Assembly: GCA_910585205.1 (NCBI GenBank)
Contig: CAJUCC010000077.1
Span: forward strand, 1-7,008
Length of the DNA: 7,008 nucleotides
Direction of reading: 5' to 3'
From: an uncultured Lachnospiraceae bacterium
Lineage (GTDB): Bacteria > Bacillota > Clostridia > Lachnospirales > Lachnospiraceae
The notes under the pieces were generated by a model. That model worked only from the letters and a program-made list of their open reading frames with translations, ran no database searches and was not told the DNA's origin. Position numbers and translations under genes: made by a program. Shown here in pieces: positions 1 through 5,297 of the stretch; position 1 is the first letter of the stretch; every line of letters begins with the position of its first letter.

Positions 1-495
1 AATCACGCCCGCCGCAACCGCCGCCGAAAAAGACATGGCTGCCTGCCGGGCAAGCCAGAACGTCCCGAACAGGTAACACACCGCCGTGCCGAGCAGCATC
101 CCCGCAAGACACAGCCCCATATGGGAAGGCCATCTGTCAATCACCAGACCGCCGATCCATACCAGCAGAATAAAGCCGGCCAGATAACCGCCTGTAGGCC
201 CCAGCAGTTTCGCCGGTCCGCCCGTAAACCCGGAAAAAACCGGAACACCGATAAAACCGATCAGCAGATACAGCAGATAACTGATAATGCTGCGCTTCAT
301 TCCCAGAATATAAAGCGCCAGATAAATGACCAGATTGGTCAAAGATATGGGAACCGGGCTGATCGGCAGCGGCACTGTCAGCGGCCCGCAGATACAAAAT
401 AACGCTGTTATCACTCCCGTCAGTGCCATCTCCTTTACACGGCCGTTTATGTACTGCACGTTTTCTGTACGGCCGACTCCGGCTTCCCTGTTCAT
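1..495 (-). CDS. bioY: BioY, biotin ECF transporter S component (partial, 3' end outside window)
   Basis: Substrate-binding membrane subunit of the biotin uptake system, working alone or with an ECF energy module (EcfA1/A2/T), none of which is in the window. The visible 165 residues are highly hydrophobic with several membrane segments (about 26-40, 51-66, 68-85, 100-118, 127-145). The BioY signature is clear: PVPISLTNL at residues 48-55 and the glycine-rich GGPAKLLGPTAGY at 92-104. Family members are usually about 180-200 residues, so only the last helix or so is missing beyond the left edge. The start at 495 is supported by GGGAGG 9 bases upstream and by overlap with the bioB stop codon (ATGA), which suggests translational coupling. 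Transport of dethiobiotin as well as biotin is possible but cannot be judged from sequence. Confidence 0.93.
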   Translation of the reverse strand, partial: MNREAGVGRTENVQYINGRVKEMALTGVITALFCICGPLTVPLPISPVPISLTNLVIYLALYILGMKRSIISYLLYLLIGFIGVPVFSGFTGGPAKLLGPTGGYLAGFILLVWIGGLVIDRWPSHMGLCLAGMLLGTAVCYLFGTFWLARQAAMSFSAAVAAGVI

Positions 496-1460
496 ACTTC
501 CATCCTCCCGATCCGAAATCCTAGTTCTGTCAGCAATTCTTTATCCTGCACCGTACGATTGCCAACCGTAGTCAGCATATCCCCCGTCAGCGCCGCGTTT
601 GCTCCCGAGCGGAACAGGGCGGCTCCCCCGTCCGCAAAGCGAATCCGGCCCGCGGCAATCCGAATACAGGCGGTGGGGTTAAGATAGCGGAAAACCGCTA
701 CAATCCGCACGATTTCATCCGTTGTCAGCACCGGCTGTTCCGCAAGCGGCGTACCCGCAATCGGGATAAGAAAATTCAGCGGTATCGACGGAACGCCAAG
801 CTCTGCCAATAGCAGCGCCATATCCAGCCGGTCCTGCCATGTCTCCCCCATCCCGAGAATCCCGCCCGAACATACTTCCAGCCCGGCTTCTTTCACCCGC
901 CGAATCTGTTCCAGTTTATCCGCATAGGTATGCGTCGTACAGATCTGCGGAAAATACCGCGCCGATGTCTCGACATTCGTATGATACCGGGAAACCCCCG
1001 CTTCTTTCAAACGTTTCATATCCTCTGTCCGCATCAGGCCGTGGGACGCACACAGCATCATATCGGGATATTGTTCCCGCATGGCTCTGTAGGCGGCAAG
1101 CGCTCTTTCCAGGTCCTCTCCTTCCACGGCACGCCCCGAAGTCACGATGGAATAACGGCTCACTCCCTGCTGCGCCATCCGTCCGCAGCCTTCCGTAAAC
1201 ACATCCGGTTCCGGAAAGCCGTATGTCTCACAATCCGCCGTATAATGTGCAGACTGCGCGCAGAACCGGCAGTTTTCACTGCAGCGCCCCGATCTGCCGT
1301 TGATAATGCTGCACAGCTCCGCCCCGTCACCGCACAGCGCCCGGCGAATCCGGTCCGCTCCCTCGCACAGTGTCTGCAGATCCCCTTCTGTCAGCACGGA
1401 CAAATCGTCCGTTTTTTGCAGCCTTCTTCCTTTAATAATCTCTTCCGCCAATTGTAACAT
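492..1460 (-). CDS. bioB: BioB, biotin synthase (radical SAM), with an atypical auxiliary-cluster site
   Basis: Inserts sulfur into dethiobiotin to make biotin, the last step of biotin synthesis, in the cytoplasm. The 322 residues cover the whole family length. The radical-SAM cysteines are C60, C64 and C67 in CSENCRFC, followed by AQSAHY. Further BioB blocks are YHTNVETS (159-166), CSGGILGMGET (197-207), a GTPL motif (236-239) and IRIAAGR (266-272). Compared from memory with E. coli BioB, C137 and C197 match the [2Fe-2S] ligands Cys128 and Cys188, and R267 matches Arg260. The position of Cys97, however, is S104 in RYSIVTSGR, where B. subtilis has YCIVASGR. Extra cysteines lie at 77, 92, 174 and 265. 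The start at 1460 has CAGGAGAG about 8 bases upstream. It is the first gene of a bioB-bioY unit behind a BirA-type operator. The family call is very safe; the cluster type is open. Confidence 0.96.
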   Translation of the reverse strand: MLQLAEEIIKGRRLQKTDDLSVLTEGDLQTLCEGADRIRRALCGDGAELCSIINGRSGRCSENCRFCAQSAHYTADCETYGFPEPDVFTEGCGRMAQQGVSRYSIVTSGRAVEGEDLERALAAYRAMREQYPDMMLCASHGLMRTEDMKRLKEAGVSRYHTNVETSARYFPQICTTHTYADKLEQIRRVKEAGLEVCSGGILGMGETWQDRLDMALLLAELGVPSIPLNFLIPIAGTPLAEQPVLTTDEIVRIVAVFRYLNPTACIRIAAGRIRFADGGAALFRSGANAALTGDMLTTVGNRTVQDKELLTELGFRIGRMEV

Positions 1461-1495
1461 ATCTTTTTCTCTCCTGTCGCGTTGTTCCGGTTATC

Positions 1496-1524
1496 AGTAT
1501 ACAGGACGGTATGCAAAATGTCAA
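1496..1524 (-). promoter_or_regulatory. Promoter of the bioB-bioY unit
   Basis: Read on the minus strand, a perfect -35 TTGACA (1519-1524) and a -10 TATACT (1496-1501) are separated by exactly 17 bases (1502-1518). Transcription would begin near 1488, leaving a leader of roughly 28 bases before the bioB start at 1460. No riboswitch-sized leader fits, so control should be at transcription initiation. The -35 box lies inside the biotin operator described separately. Confidence 0.85.
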
Positions 1525-1552
1525 CCAAATTTAATGTTCCAGTTTACATTTT
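1515..1552. promoter_or_regulatory. BirA-type biotin operator overlapping the bioB -35 box
   Basis: An imperfect palindrome has 12-base arms AAAATGTCAACC (1515-1526) and AGTTTACATTTT (1541-1552), separated by 14 bases. The reverse complement of the right arm is AAAATGTAAACT, matching the left arm at 10 of 12 positions. The TGTAAAC / GTTTACA core with about 14-16 bases between halves is the known binding pattern of BirA, the biotin ligase and repressor. The position over the -35 element and directly before bioB fits repression when biotinyl-AMP is plentiful. The birA gene itself is not in the window, and binding is inferred from pattern and context. Confidence 0.8.
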
Positions 1553-1587
1553 GCGCAGTCTGCATGGTAGACGGCTGCGGTAAGATA

Positions 1588-1627
1588 TGCCCCGGCAGGG
1601 CAGGAAATACTGCCGGAAACCGGGGCA
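1588..1627. repeat. Nested inverted repeat after the MATE gene, weak terminator candidate
   Basis: An outer 8-base stem TGCCCCGG (1588-1595) pairs with CCGGGGCA (1620-1627), and an inner stem GGCAG (1599-1603) pairs with CTGCC (1610-1614). It sits just after the MATE stop codon and before the bioB operator, where a terminator is expected. No run of U follows the stem on the minus strand, so it is not a standard intrinsic terminator. It may instead stabilise the 3' end of the MATE transcript or work with Rho. Confidence 0.4.
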
Positions 1628-1635
1628 GGGAACGC

Positions 1636-2994
1636 CTACTTTTTCTCCATCTTCCGAAACATCCGCAGCAGTACCCATGTCGCCGCAGCGGCCAGCACCA
1701 CTTCCGCCACAAACTGGGCATATGCAAGTCCATACAGCGGAAACAGCCGGTTCAGAATATACAGGGCCGGAATTTCCAGTATAATCTTACGCATAATGGC
1801 AAACAGCAGCGCTTCCTTTCCCTTTCCCACCGCCTGAAATACGCCGACGGCGAGGAAATCCACACAGAGAAAGACAAGACCAAGGCAAAAGCCGCGCATA
1901 AACCGGGTACCATACGCCACAACGCCCGCGTCTTTCATAAAGGCGCCGGTCAGATGTCCCGCTCCCACATAGAACAGCACGGTAACTGTCAGCATAAAAG
2001 AAAGGGTGATTTTTACCGTAAACAAAAGCGTCTCTTTCATCCGTTTGACATTGCCGCACGAATAGTTATAACTAATCAGCGGCATAATGCCCTGCGACAG
2101 TCCCAGTGCCACATACATGGGAATCATATAGATCTTCTGCGTAATGCCCATTGCGGCAATCGCATCCGCGCCGTATACGGAAGTAAAGTTGTTCAGTATC
2201 GTCATCCCCGTCACATTCAGCAGATTCTGAATCGCCGCGGGAATGCCCACGCCGCAGACACCGAGTATAATCGCTCTGTGCAGCCGCAGTCTGCGCGGAT
2301 GCAGACTGATAAAGGTATCTTTCCGCCTGACAAACAACAGAACAAAAAAGTACATGCATGCCACACAGTTTGACAAGAGCGTGGCCAATGCCGCGCCTGC
2401 CGCTCCCATATTCAGCCCCCAGGGCAGAATAAACACCGGATCCAGAACGATATTCAGCAGGCAGCCGCTCATCGTGCCGACACTGGCATGAAGGGAATTG
2501 CCTTCCGAACGCACCATATAGGCCAGCACCACATTCAAAATGGCAGGCGCCGCGCCGCAGCTCACCGTCCATTTCAAATATGCCATGGTAGCGCCGCCCG
2601 TCTCCGTATCCGCGCCCAAAAGCTGCAAAAGCGGTATCATAAACGCCGTACAGAGCAGTGAAAACAAAATTCCGCTCAAAAGCGCGGAATAAAATCCGAA
2701 CGCGCTGCTCTCCCGCACCGCGTCATAGTCTCTTCGGCCCAATGCCCGGCTCATCATACTCGAACTGCCCACGCCGAACAGGTTGTTGACCGCATTGAAA
2801 GCCAGCAACACCGGCCCCGCCAATGCCACCGCCGCATTCTGCACGGGATCATTGAGCATTCCGACAAAATATGTGTCCGCCATATTATAAATAATCATCA
2901 CCAGCGAGCTGAGAATGGTCGGAATCGCCAGTTTGGCCACGGCACGCGGTACCGGCATATTCTCAAACAGCCCCGTCTTTTGCTCGTCTATCAT
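1636..2994 (-). CDS. MATE family multidrug/cation efflux transporter (MepA-like)
   Basis: A cytoplasmic-membrane antiporter of the multidrug and toxic compound extrusion family, exporting organic cations or metabolites in exchange for H+ or Na+. The substrate cannot be predicted. The 452 residues are typical family length and give about 12 membrane helices in two similar halves. The N-terminal region has the characteristic block from residue about 18, AKLAIPTILSSLVMIIYNMADTYFVG, seen here as a proline-containing first helix followed by MADTYFVG, and then a second helix with VGSSSMMSRALGRRD near 75-89. The second half begins near residue 240 with a similar AIQNLLN segment. The start at 2994 is supported by AAGGAG 8 bases upstream. 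It has its own promoter, is divergent from an XRE regulator that may control it, and ends about 85 bases before the biotin operator. Nothing looks truncated. Confidence 0.92.
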   Translation of the reverse strand: MIDEQKTGLFENMPVPRAVAKLAIPTILSSLVMIIYNMADTYFVGMLNDPVQNAAVALAGPVLLAFNAVNNLFGVGSSSMMSRALGRRDYDAVRESSAFGFYSALLSGILFSLLCTAFMIPLLQLLGADTETGGATMAYLKWTVSCGAAPAILNVVLAYMVRSEGNSLHASVGTMSGCLLNIVLDPVFILPWGLNMGAAGAALATLLSNCVACMYFFVLLFVRRKDTFISLHPRRLRLHRAIILGVCGVGIPAAIQNLLNVTGMTILNNFTSVYGADAIAAMGITQKIYMIPMYVALGLSQGIMPLISYNYSCGNVKRMKETLLFTVKITLSFMLTVTVLFYVGAGHLTGAFMKDAGVVAYGTRFMRGFCLGLVFLCVDFLAVGVFQAVGKGKEALLFAIMRKIILEIPALYILNRLFPLYGLAYAQFVAEVVLAAAATWVLLRMFRKMEKK

Positions 2995-3028
2995 ATCTCA
3001 CACTCCTTGTCCGTTCGCATTGTAACAT

Positions 3029-3057
3029 ATCATACATCAATATGCTGTAAATGACAA
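3029..3057 (-). promoter_or_regulatory. Promoter of the MATE gene
   Basis: On the minus strand, -35 TTGTCA (3052-3057) and -10 TATGAT (3029-3034) are separated by 17 bases. Predicted transcription start is near 3022, about 28 bases before the MATE start codon. It matches the sigma-A consensus at 5 of 6 positions in each box. Confidence 0.72.
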
Positions 3058-3142
3058 TAGCGGAAAAGCCGGGTGGTTTCGCAGAAATCACATCCGTCAT
3101 TACGGCGTATGTCGCCTCCGCCTGGACGGGAGCAGCACACAT

Positions 3143-3296
3143 AGCGAAATTATTTCTTCTGTATCCTGCATCCTTTAACCCCCTCCAGTGCAGTTCTTTT
3201 TCCAGTGCCCTGACCCGGGCGACGTACTTTTGCCGGAGATTTCCGGCCCTTGAGAATTGTTCAGATATTTGATATGATGGGAGCGAAATTATCGCT
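3143..3296 (+). repeat. Two copies of a 15-base element, AGCGAAATTATNNCT
   Basis: AGCGAAATTATTTCT at 3143-3157 and AGCGAAATTATCGCT at 3282-3296 match at 13 of 15 positions, the first 11 being identical. The second copy is also a palindrome, AGCGA-N5-TCGCT, and lies at the predicted transcription start of the XRE gene, a normal site for an autoregulatory operator. The first copy is about 85 bases upstream of the MATE -35 box. Binding by the adjacent XRE protein is an inference. Confidence 0.45.
3250..3278 (+). promoter_or_regulatory. Promoter of the XRE regulator gene
   Basis: -35 TTGAGA (3250-3255) and -10 TATGAT (3273-3278) are separated by 17 bases. Predicted start is near 3285, giving a leader of about 90 bases to the ATG at 3378. 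The leader is AT-rich and holds the repeats described in the next entry. Confidence 0.65.
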
Positions 3297-3301
3297 GTAA
3301 C

Positions 3302-3364
3302 AATATTTTATCTCCTATATAGAAGAATGTCAATATTTTTATCCGATTCGGAAGAATATTTTTA
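3302..3364 (+). repeat. Three AATATTTT repeats in the leader of the XRE gene
   Basis: AATATTTT occurs at 3302-3309, 3332-3339 and 3355-3362. The last two are extended to AATATTTTTA, and the stretch GAAGAAT precedes each of them (3322-3328 and 3351-3357). Spacing is 30 and 23 bases, so the copies are not strictly on one helix face. They could be protein sites or only AT-rich leader sequence. Confidence 0.4.
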
Positions 3365-3377
3365 CCGGGAGGACACA

Positions 3378-3800
3378 ATGCAATCAGCAAATATCATCGG
3401 AACACGGATCAAAAACAGAAGAAAATCACTGGGACTGACGCAACTTGACATCAAGACCGCCACCGGCATCTCTTCCGGAAATATCAGCGAAATCGAAAAC
3501 GGCAACCGCCTTCCGGCAGCGGCGACACTTGTGCAGCTTGCGCGTATTCTGCAATGTACCATCGACTGGATACTGACCGGCGAAATTCCCGCTCCCGCCC
3601 CGCCGCCCGATGGTTTCTTCGTTTCCGAAGATTCCGCGGAACGGATGCTTTTACAGGGATTCCGCCAGCTATCGGAAGAAGACCGCGAAGAGCTTATGGC
3701 CATTATGCAAATTAAGCTGCAAAAATCCAAAAAAAGAGAACCTGCTTCTGTCACATCATCCCCTTTGCCGGAAGACGAGAATAATAATCTGGCGGGATAA
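3378..3800 (+). CDS. XRE-family (Cro/CI-type) transcriptional regulator
   Basis: A DNA-binding regulator of 140 residues. The helix-turn-helix domain spans about residues 6-67: GTRIKNRRKSLGLTQ (8-22), the recognition part GISSGNISEIENGNRLP (30-46), and the closing helices ending DWILTGE (63-69). A proline-rich linker (PAPAPPP, 71-77) follows, then a second helical segment with LLQGFRQLSEEDREELM (91-107), common in small XRE regulators and often a dimerisation element, and a polar tail. An in-frame ATG at 3327 would add 17 residues, but the start at 3378 is preferred: GGGAGGA lies 4 bases before ATG's CACAA spacer and the domain begins normally from there. It is divergent from the MATE gene and 61 bases ahead of the BFD-like gene. 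Targets are unknown; self-control is likely from the palindrome at its promoter. Confidence 0.9.
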   Translation: MQSANIIGTRIKNRRKSLGLTQLDIKTATGISSGNISEIENGNRLPAAATLVQLARILQCTIDWILTGEIPAPAPPPDGFFVSEDSAERMLLQGFRQLSEEDREELMAIMQIKLQKSKKREPASVTSSPLPEDENNNLAG

Positions 3801-3861
3801 CCATAATGTATAAAATTTCCATTGCGGTGCATACTAACCGAAAAAAGGAAGGTGAATGCAA

Positions 3862-4047
3862 ATGGATATGGATAAAGTTGTCTGTAGCTGCATGAGTGTT
3901 ACATCCGGCATGATACAGGAAGCGGTCAACTCCGGTGCACGTACACTGGAAGAAGTGCAGGAAGCCACCGGTGCGGGAACCGTATGCGGTGCATGTCTGG
4001 ACGAAGTAAAAGTGTTGGTCGATCATTTCACATCGGAGGCGCACTGA
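3862..4047 (+). CDS. Free-standing BFD-like [2Fe-2S] protein
   Basis: A 61-residue protein of the bacterioferritin-associated ferredoxin (BFD-like) domain family, which binds a [2Fe-2S] cluster and moves electrons to partners such as ferritins, nitrite reductases or oxidases. The four ligand cysteines are plain: C8 and C10 (VCSC) and C42 and C45 (VCGAC), 31 residues apart, with helical segments between and after. The middle ARTLEEVQEATGAGT is typical of the family. Three in-frame ATGs exist (3856, 3862, 3868). The site AGGAAGG ends at 3852, so 3862 has the best spacing and 3856 is too close. No strong promoter lies in the 61 bases after the XRE gene, so they are probably co-transcribed. No ferritin or partner enzyme is in the window, so the redox role is unknown. 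Confidence 0.85.
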   Translation: MDMDKVVCSCMSVTSGMIQEAVNSGARTLEEVQEATGAGTVCGACLDEVKVLVDHFTSEAH

Positions 4048-4059
4048 CGGCGCTTCGCC

Positions 4060-4091
4060 AAAAAGCAAGGGAACCGGCAGACGCCGGTTCC
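4060..4091. terminator. Intrinsic terminator between convergent BFD-like and deoB genes
   Basis: A perfect 9-base stem GGAACCGGC (4070-4078) pairs with GCCGGTTCC (4083-4091) around a 4-base loop. On the minus strand it is followed by CTTGCTTTTTGG, a fair U-tract, and it begins 4 bases after the deoB stop codon, so it should end the deoB transcript. On the plus strand the tail is only CTCTGTTATTT, so it would stop BFD-like transcription less well, yet it is the only candidate there. Confidence 0.8.
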
Positions 4092-4095
4092 TCTG

Positions 4096-5286
4096 TTATT
4101 TCAGTTGATCCAGTATGGAATTTCCGATCGTTCCCTCCGGCATAGCCAGACCGAAATTTTCGGCTATTGTGGCGCCAATCACTGCAAACGTATCGCAATC
4201 CTCCAGCCTGCCATATCCCTCCATCGCCGGAGACCAGGCCAGGAACGGAACCGTCTCCCGCGTATGATCGGTTCCCGTATGGGTCGGATCATTGCCGTGG
4301 TCTGCCGTAATCAGCAGCAAATCGTCCTCTCCGATCAGGGGAAGCAGTTCCCCCAGTTTTTCGTCAAACCGTTCCAGTTCTCCCGCATATCCCCGCACAT
4401 CCCGGCGGTGTCCCCACAATGCGTCAAAATCCACCAGATTGACATAGCAGAGCCCGCGGAAATCCCGCTTTGCAATCTCGATCGTCTGCTCCATCCCATG
4501 GACGGAACTTTGCGATTTATTAGACTCCGTTAATCCCTCTCCGTCAAAAATATCATAAATCTTGCCGACGGAAATCACATCCAGTCCCGCATCCTGCAAT
4601 GCGTTCAGCGCCGTGCGTCCGTAGGGTTTCAGCGCGTAATCATGCCGGTTGCTCGTGCGCTTAAACTCGCCCTTTTTCTTTCCCACATAAGGCCGGGCAA
4701 TAATGCGCCCCACTTTCCATTCATCCTTCATCGTAATCTCTCTGGCAATCTCACAACAGCGATAAAGCTCATCCAGTCCGAATGTCTCTTCGTTGCCGCA
4801 GATCTGCAGCACGGAATCCGCAGAAGTGTAAACGATCATATGGCCGGTCGCAATCTCCTCCTCCGCCAGCTCTTCCAGTATTTCCGTCCCGCTCGCGCTT
4901 TTATTGCCGATAATGGTACGGCCGGTTCTTGCGGAAAGTTCATCCAAAAGTGCCTGCGGAAACCCGGTTTCCGTAAAGGTCCGAAACGGCTTCGTAATAT
5001 GAAGTCCCATCATCTCCCAGTGCCCTGTCATCGTATCCTTTCCCGTACTGGCCTCCCGGAGCTTCATAAAATATCCCATCGGCGTGGCAACGGACGCAAC
5101 CTGTTTCAGCGGATGCAGATTGGCCATCCCCAGTTTCTGCAGATTGGGAATGCAAAGCTCCTCCACAGACTGTGAGATATGTCCGAGGGTGTCCGTTCCC
5201 GCATCGCCGTAAGCGGCGGCATCCGGCAGCGCCCCGACACCCAGGGAATCAATTACGATTGTAAAAATGCGCTTGTATGTTCTCAT
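4096..5286 (-). CDS. deoB: DeoB, phosphopentomutase
   Basis: Cytoplasmic Mn-dependent enzyme that interconverts ribose 1-phosphate (or deoxyribose 1-phosphate) and the 5-phosphate, joining nucleoside breakdown to the pentose phosphate pathway. The 396 residues match family length and align end to end with Bacillus DeoB as I remember it. Metal-binding and catalytic residues are all present: D13 in VIDSLG, the phosphorylated T85 in STGKDTMTGHWE, D156 in TSADSVLQ, D288 and H293 in DFDALWGHRRD, D329 and H330 in TADHGND, and H341 in TDHTRE. The start at 5286 has GGAGGA 7 bases before it. Only 11 bases separate it from the stop codon of the chemoreceptor gene upstream, and its ribosome site touches that stop, so both are likely on one transcript. 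No deoC, pyrimidine or purine nucleoside phosphorylase lies next to it in the window. Confidence 0.97.
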   Translation of the reverse strand: MRTYKRIFTIVIDSLGVGALPDAAAYGDAGTDTLGHISQSVEELCIPNLQKLGMANLHPLKQVASVATPMGYFMKLREASTGKDTMTGHWEMMGLHITKPFRTFTETGFPQALLDELSARTGRTIIGNKSASGTEILEELAEEEIATGHMIVYTSADSVLQICGNEETFGLDELYRCCEIAREITMKDEWKVGRIIARPYVGKKKGEFKRTSNRHDYALKPYGRTALNALQDAGLDVISVGKIYDIFDGEGLTESNKSQSSVHGMEQTIEIAKRDFRGLCYVNLVDFDALWGHRRDVRGYAGELERFDEKLGELLPLIGEDDLLLITADHGNDPTHTGTDHTRETVPFLAWSPAMEGYGRLEDCDTFAVIGATIAENFGLAMPEGTIGNSILDQLK

Positions 5287-5297
5287 ATAAACTCCTC

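Larger units (their letters stand above)
2995..3377. other. Intergenic region between divergent MATE and XRE genes
   Basis: About 380 bases without a convincing complete gene. It contains the two divergent promoters, a repeated AGCGAAATTAT element and AATATTTT repeats, each listed separately. On the minus strand one frame stays open for 114 codons from 3307 to a TGA at 2963-2965, running into the start of the MATE gene in another frame. Its translation is hydrophilic and helix-like in the middle (for example YVARVRALEKELHWRGLKDA) but has no usable start near its beginning, and its first ATG (3142) gives only 59 residues without a good ribosome site. It could be a worn gene remnant or chance; I do not recognise a family. 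Confidence 0.5.

Noticed and set aside
121..402. Open frames of 60-90 codons on the plus strand opposite bioY
   Set aside because: They mirror the bioY coding frame, give Arg/Gln-rich low-complexity translations, and lack ribosome binding sites.
1553..1635. A full intrinsic terminator for the MATE gene
   Set aside because: The nested hairpin at 1588-1627 lacks a following U-tract on the minus strand, so it is kept only as an inverted repeat.
1300..2373. A 357-codon plus-strand open frame across bioB, the biotin operator and the MATE gene
   Set aside because: It crosses a promoter, an operator and two well-supported genes, and its His/Arg/Gln-rich translation matches no family I know.
3100..3171. 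A 23-codon minus-strand frame with a GGAGGGGG site before its ATG
   Set aside because: The ribosome-like site is good, but there is no visible promoter before it, it lies upstream of the MATE promoter, and the Arg-rich peptide looks accidental.
3051..3272. A 73-codon plus-strand frame in the MATE/XRE gap
   Set aside because: No ribosome binding site, it starts inside the MATE -35 box and ends at the XRE promoter, and the translation is unlike a known protein.
3327..3377. Longer XRE start at 3327
   Set aside because: No ribosome site before it, whereas 3378 has GGGAGGA at proper distance and starts the domain normally.
3781..3861. A separate promoter for the BFD-like gene (TATAAA at 3809-3814)
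   Set aside because: No acceptable -35 box lies 16-18 bases upstream.
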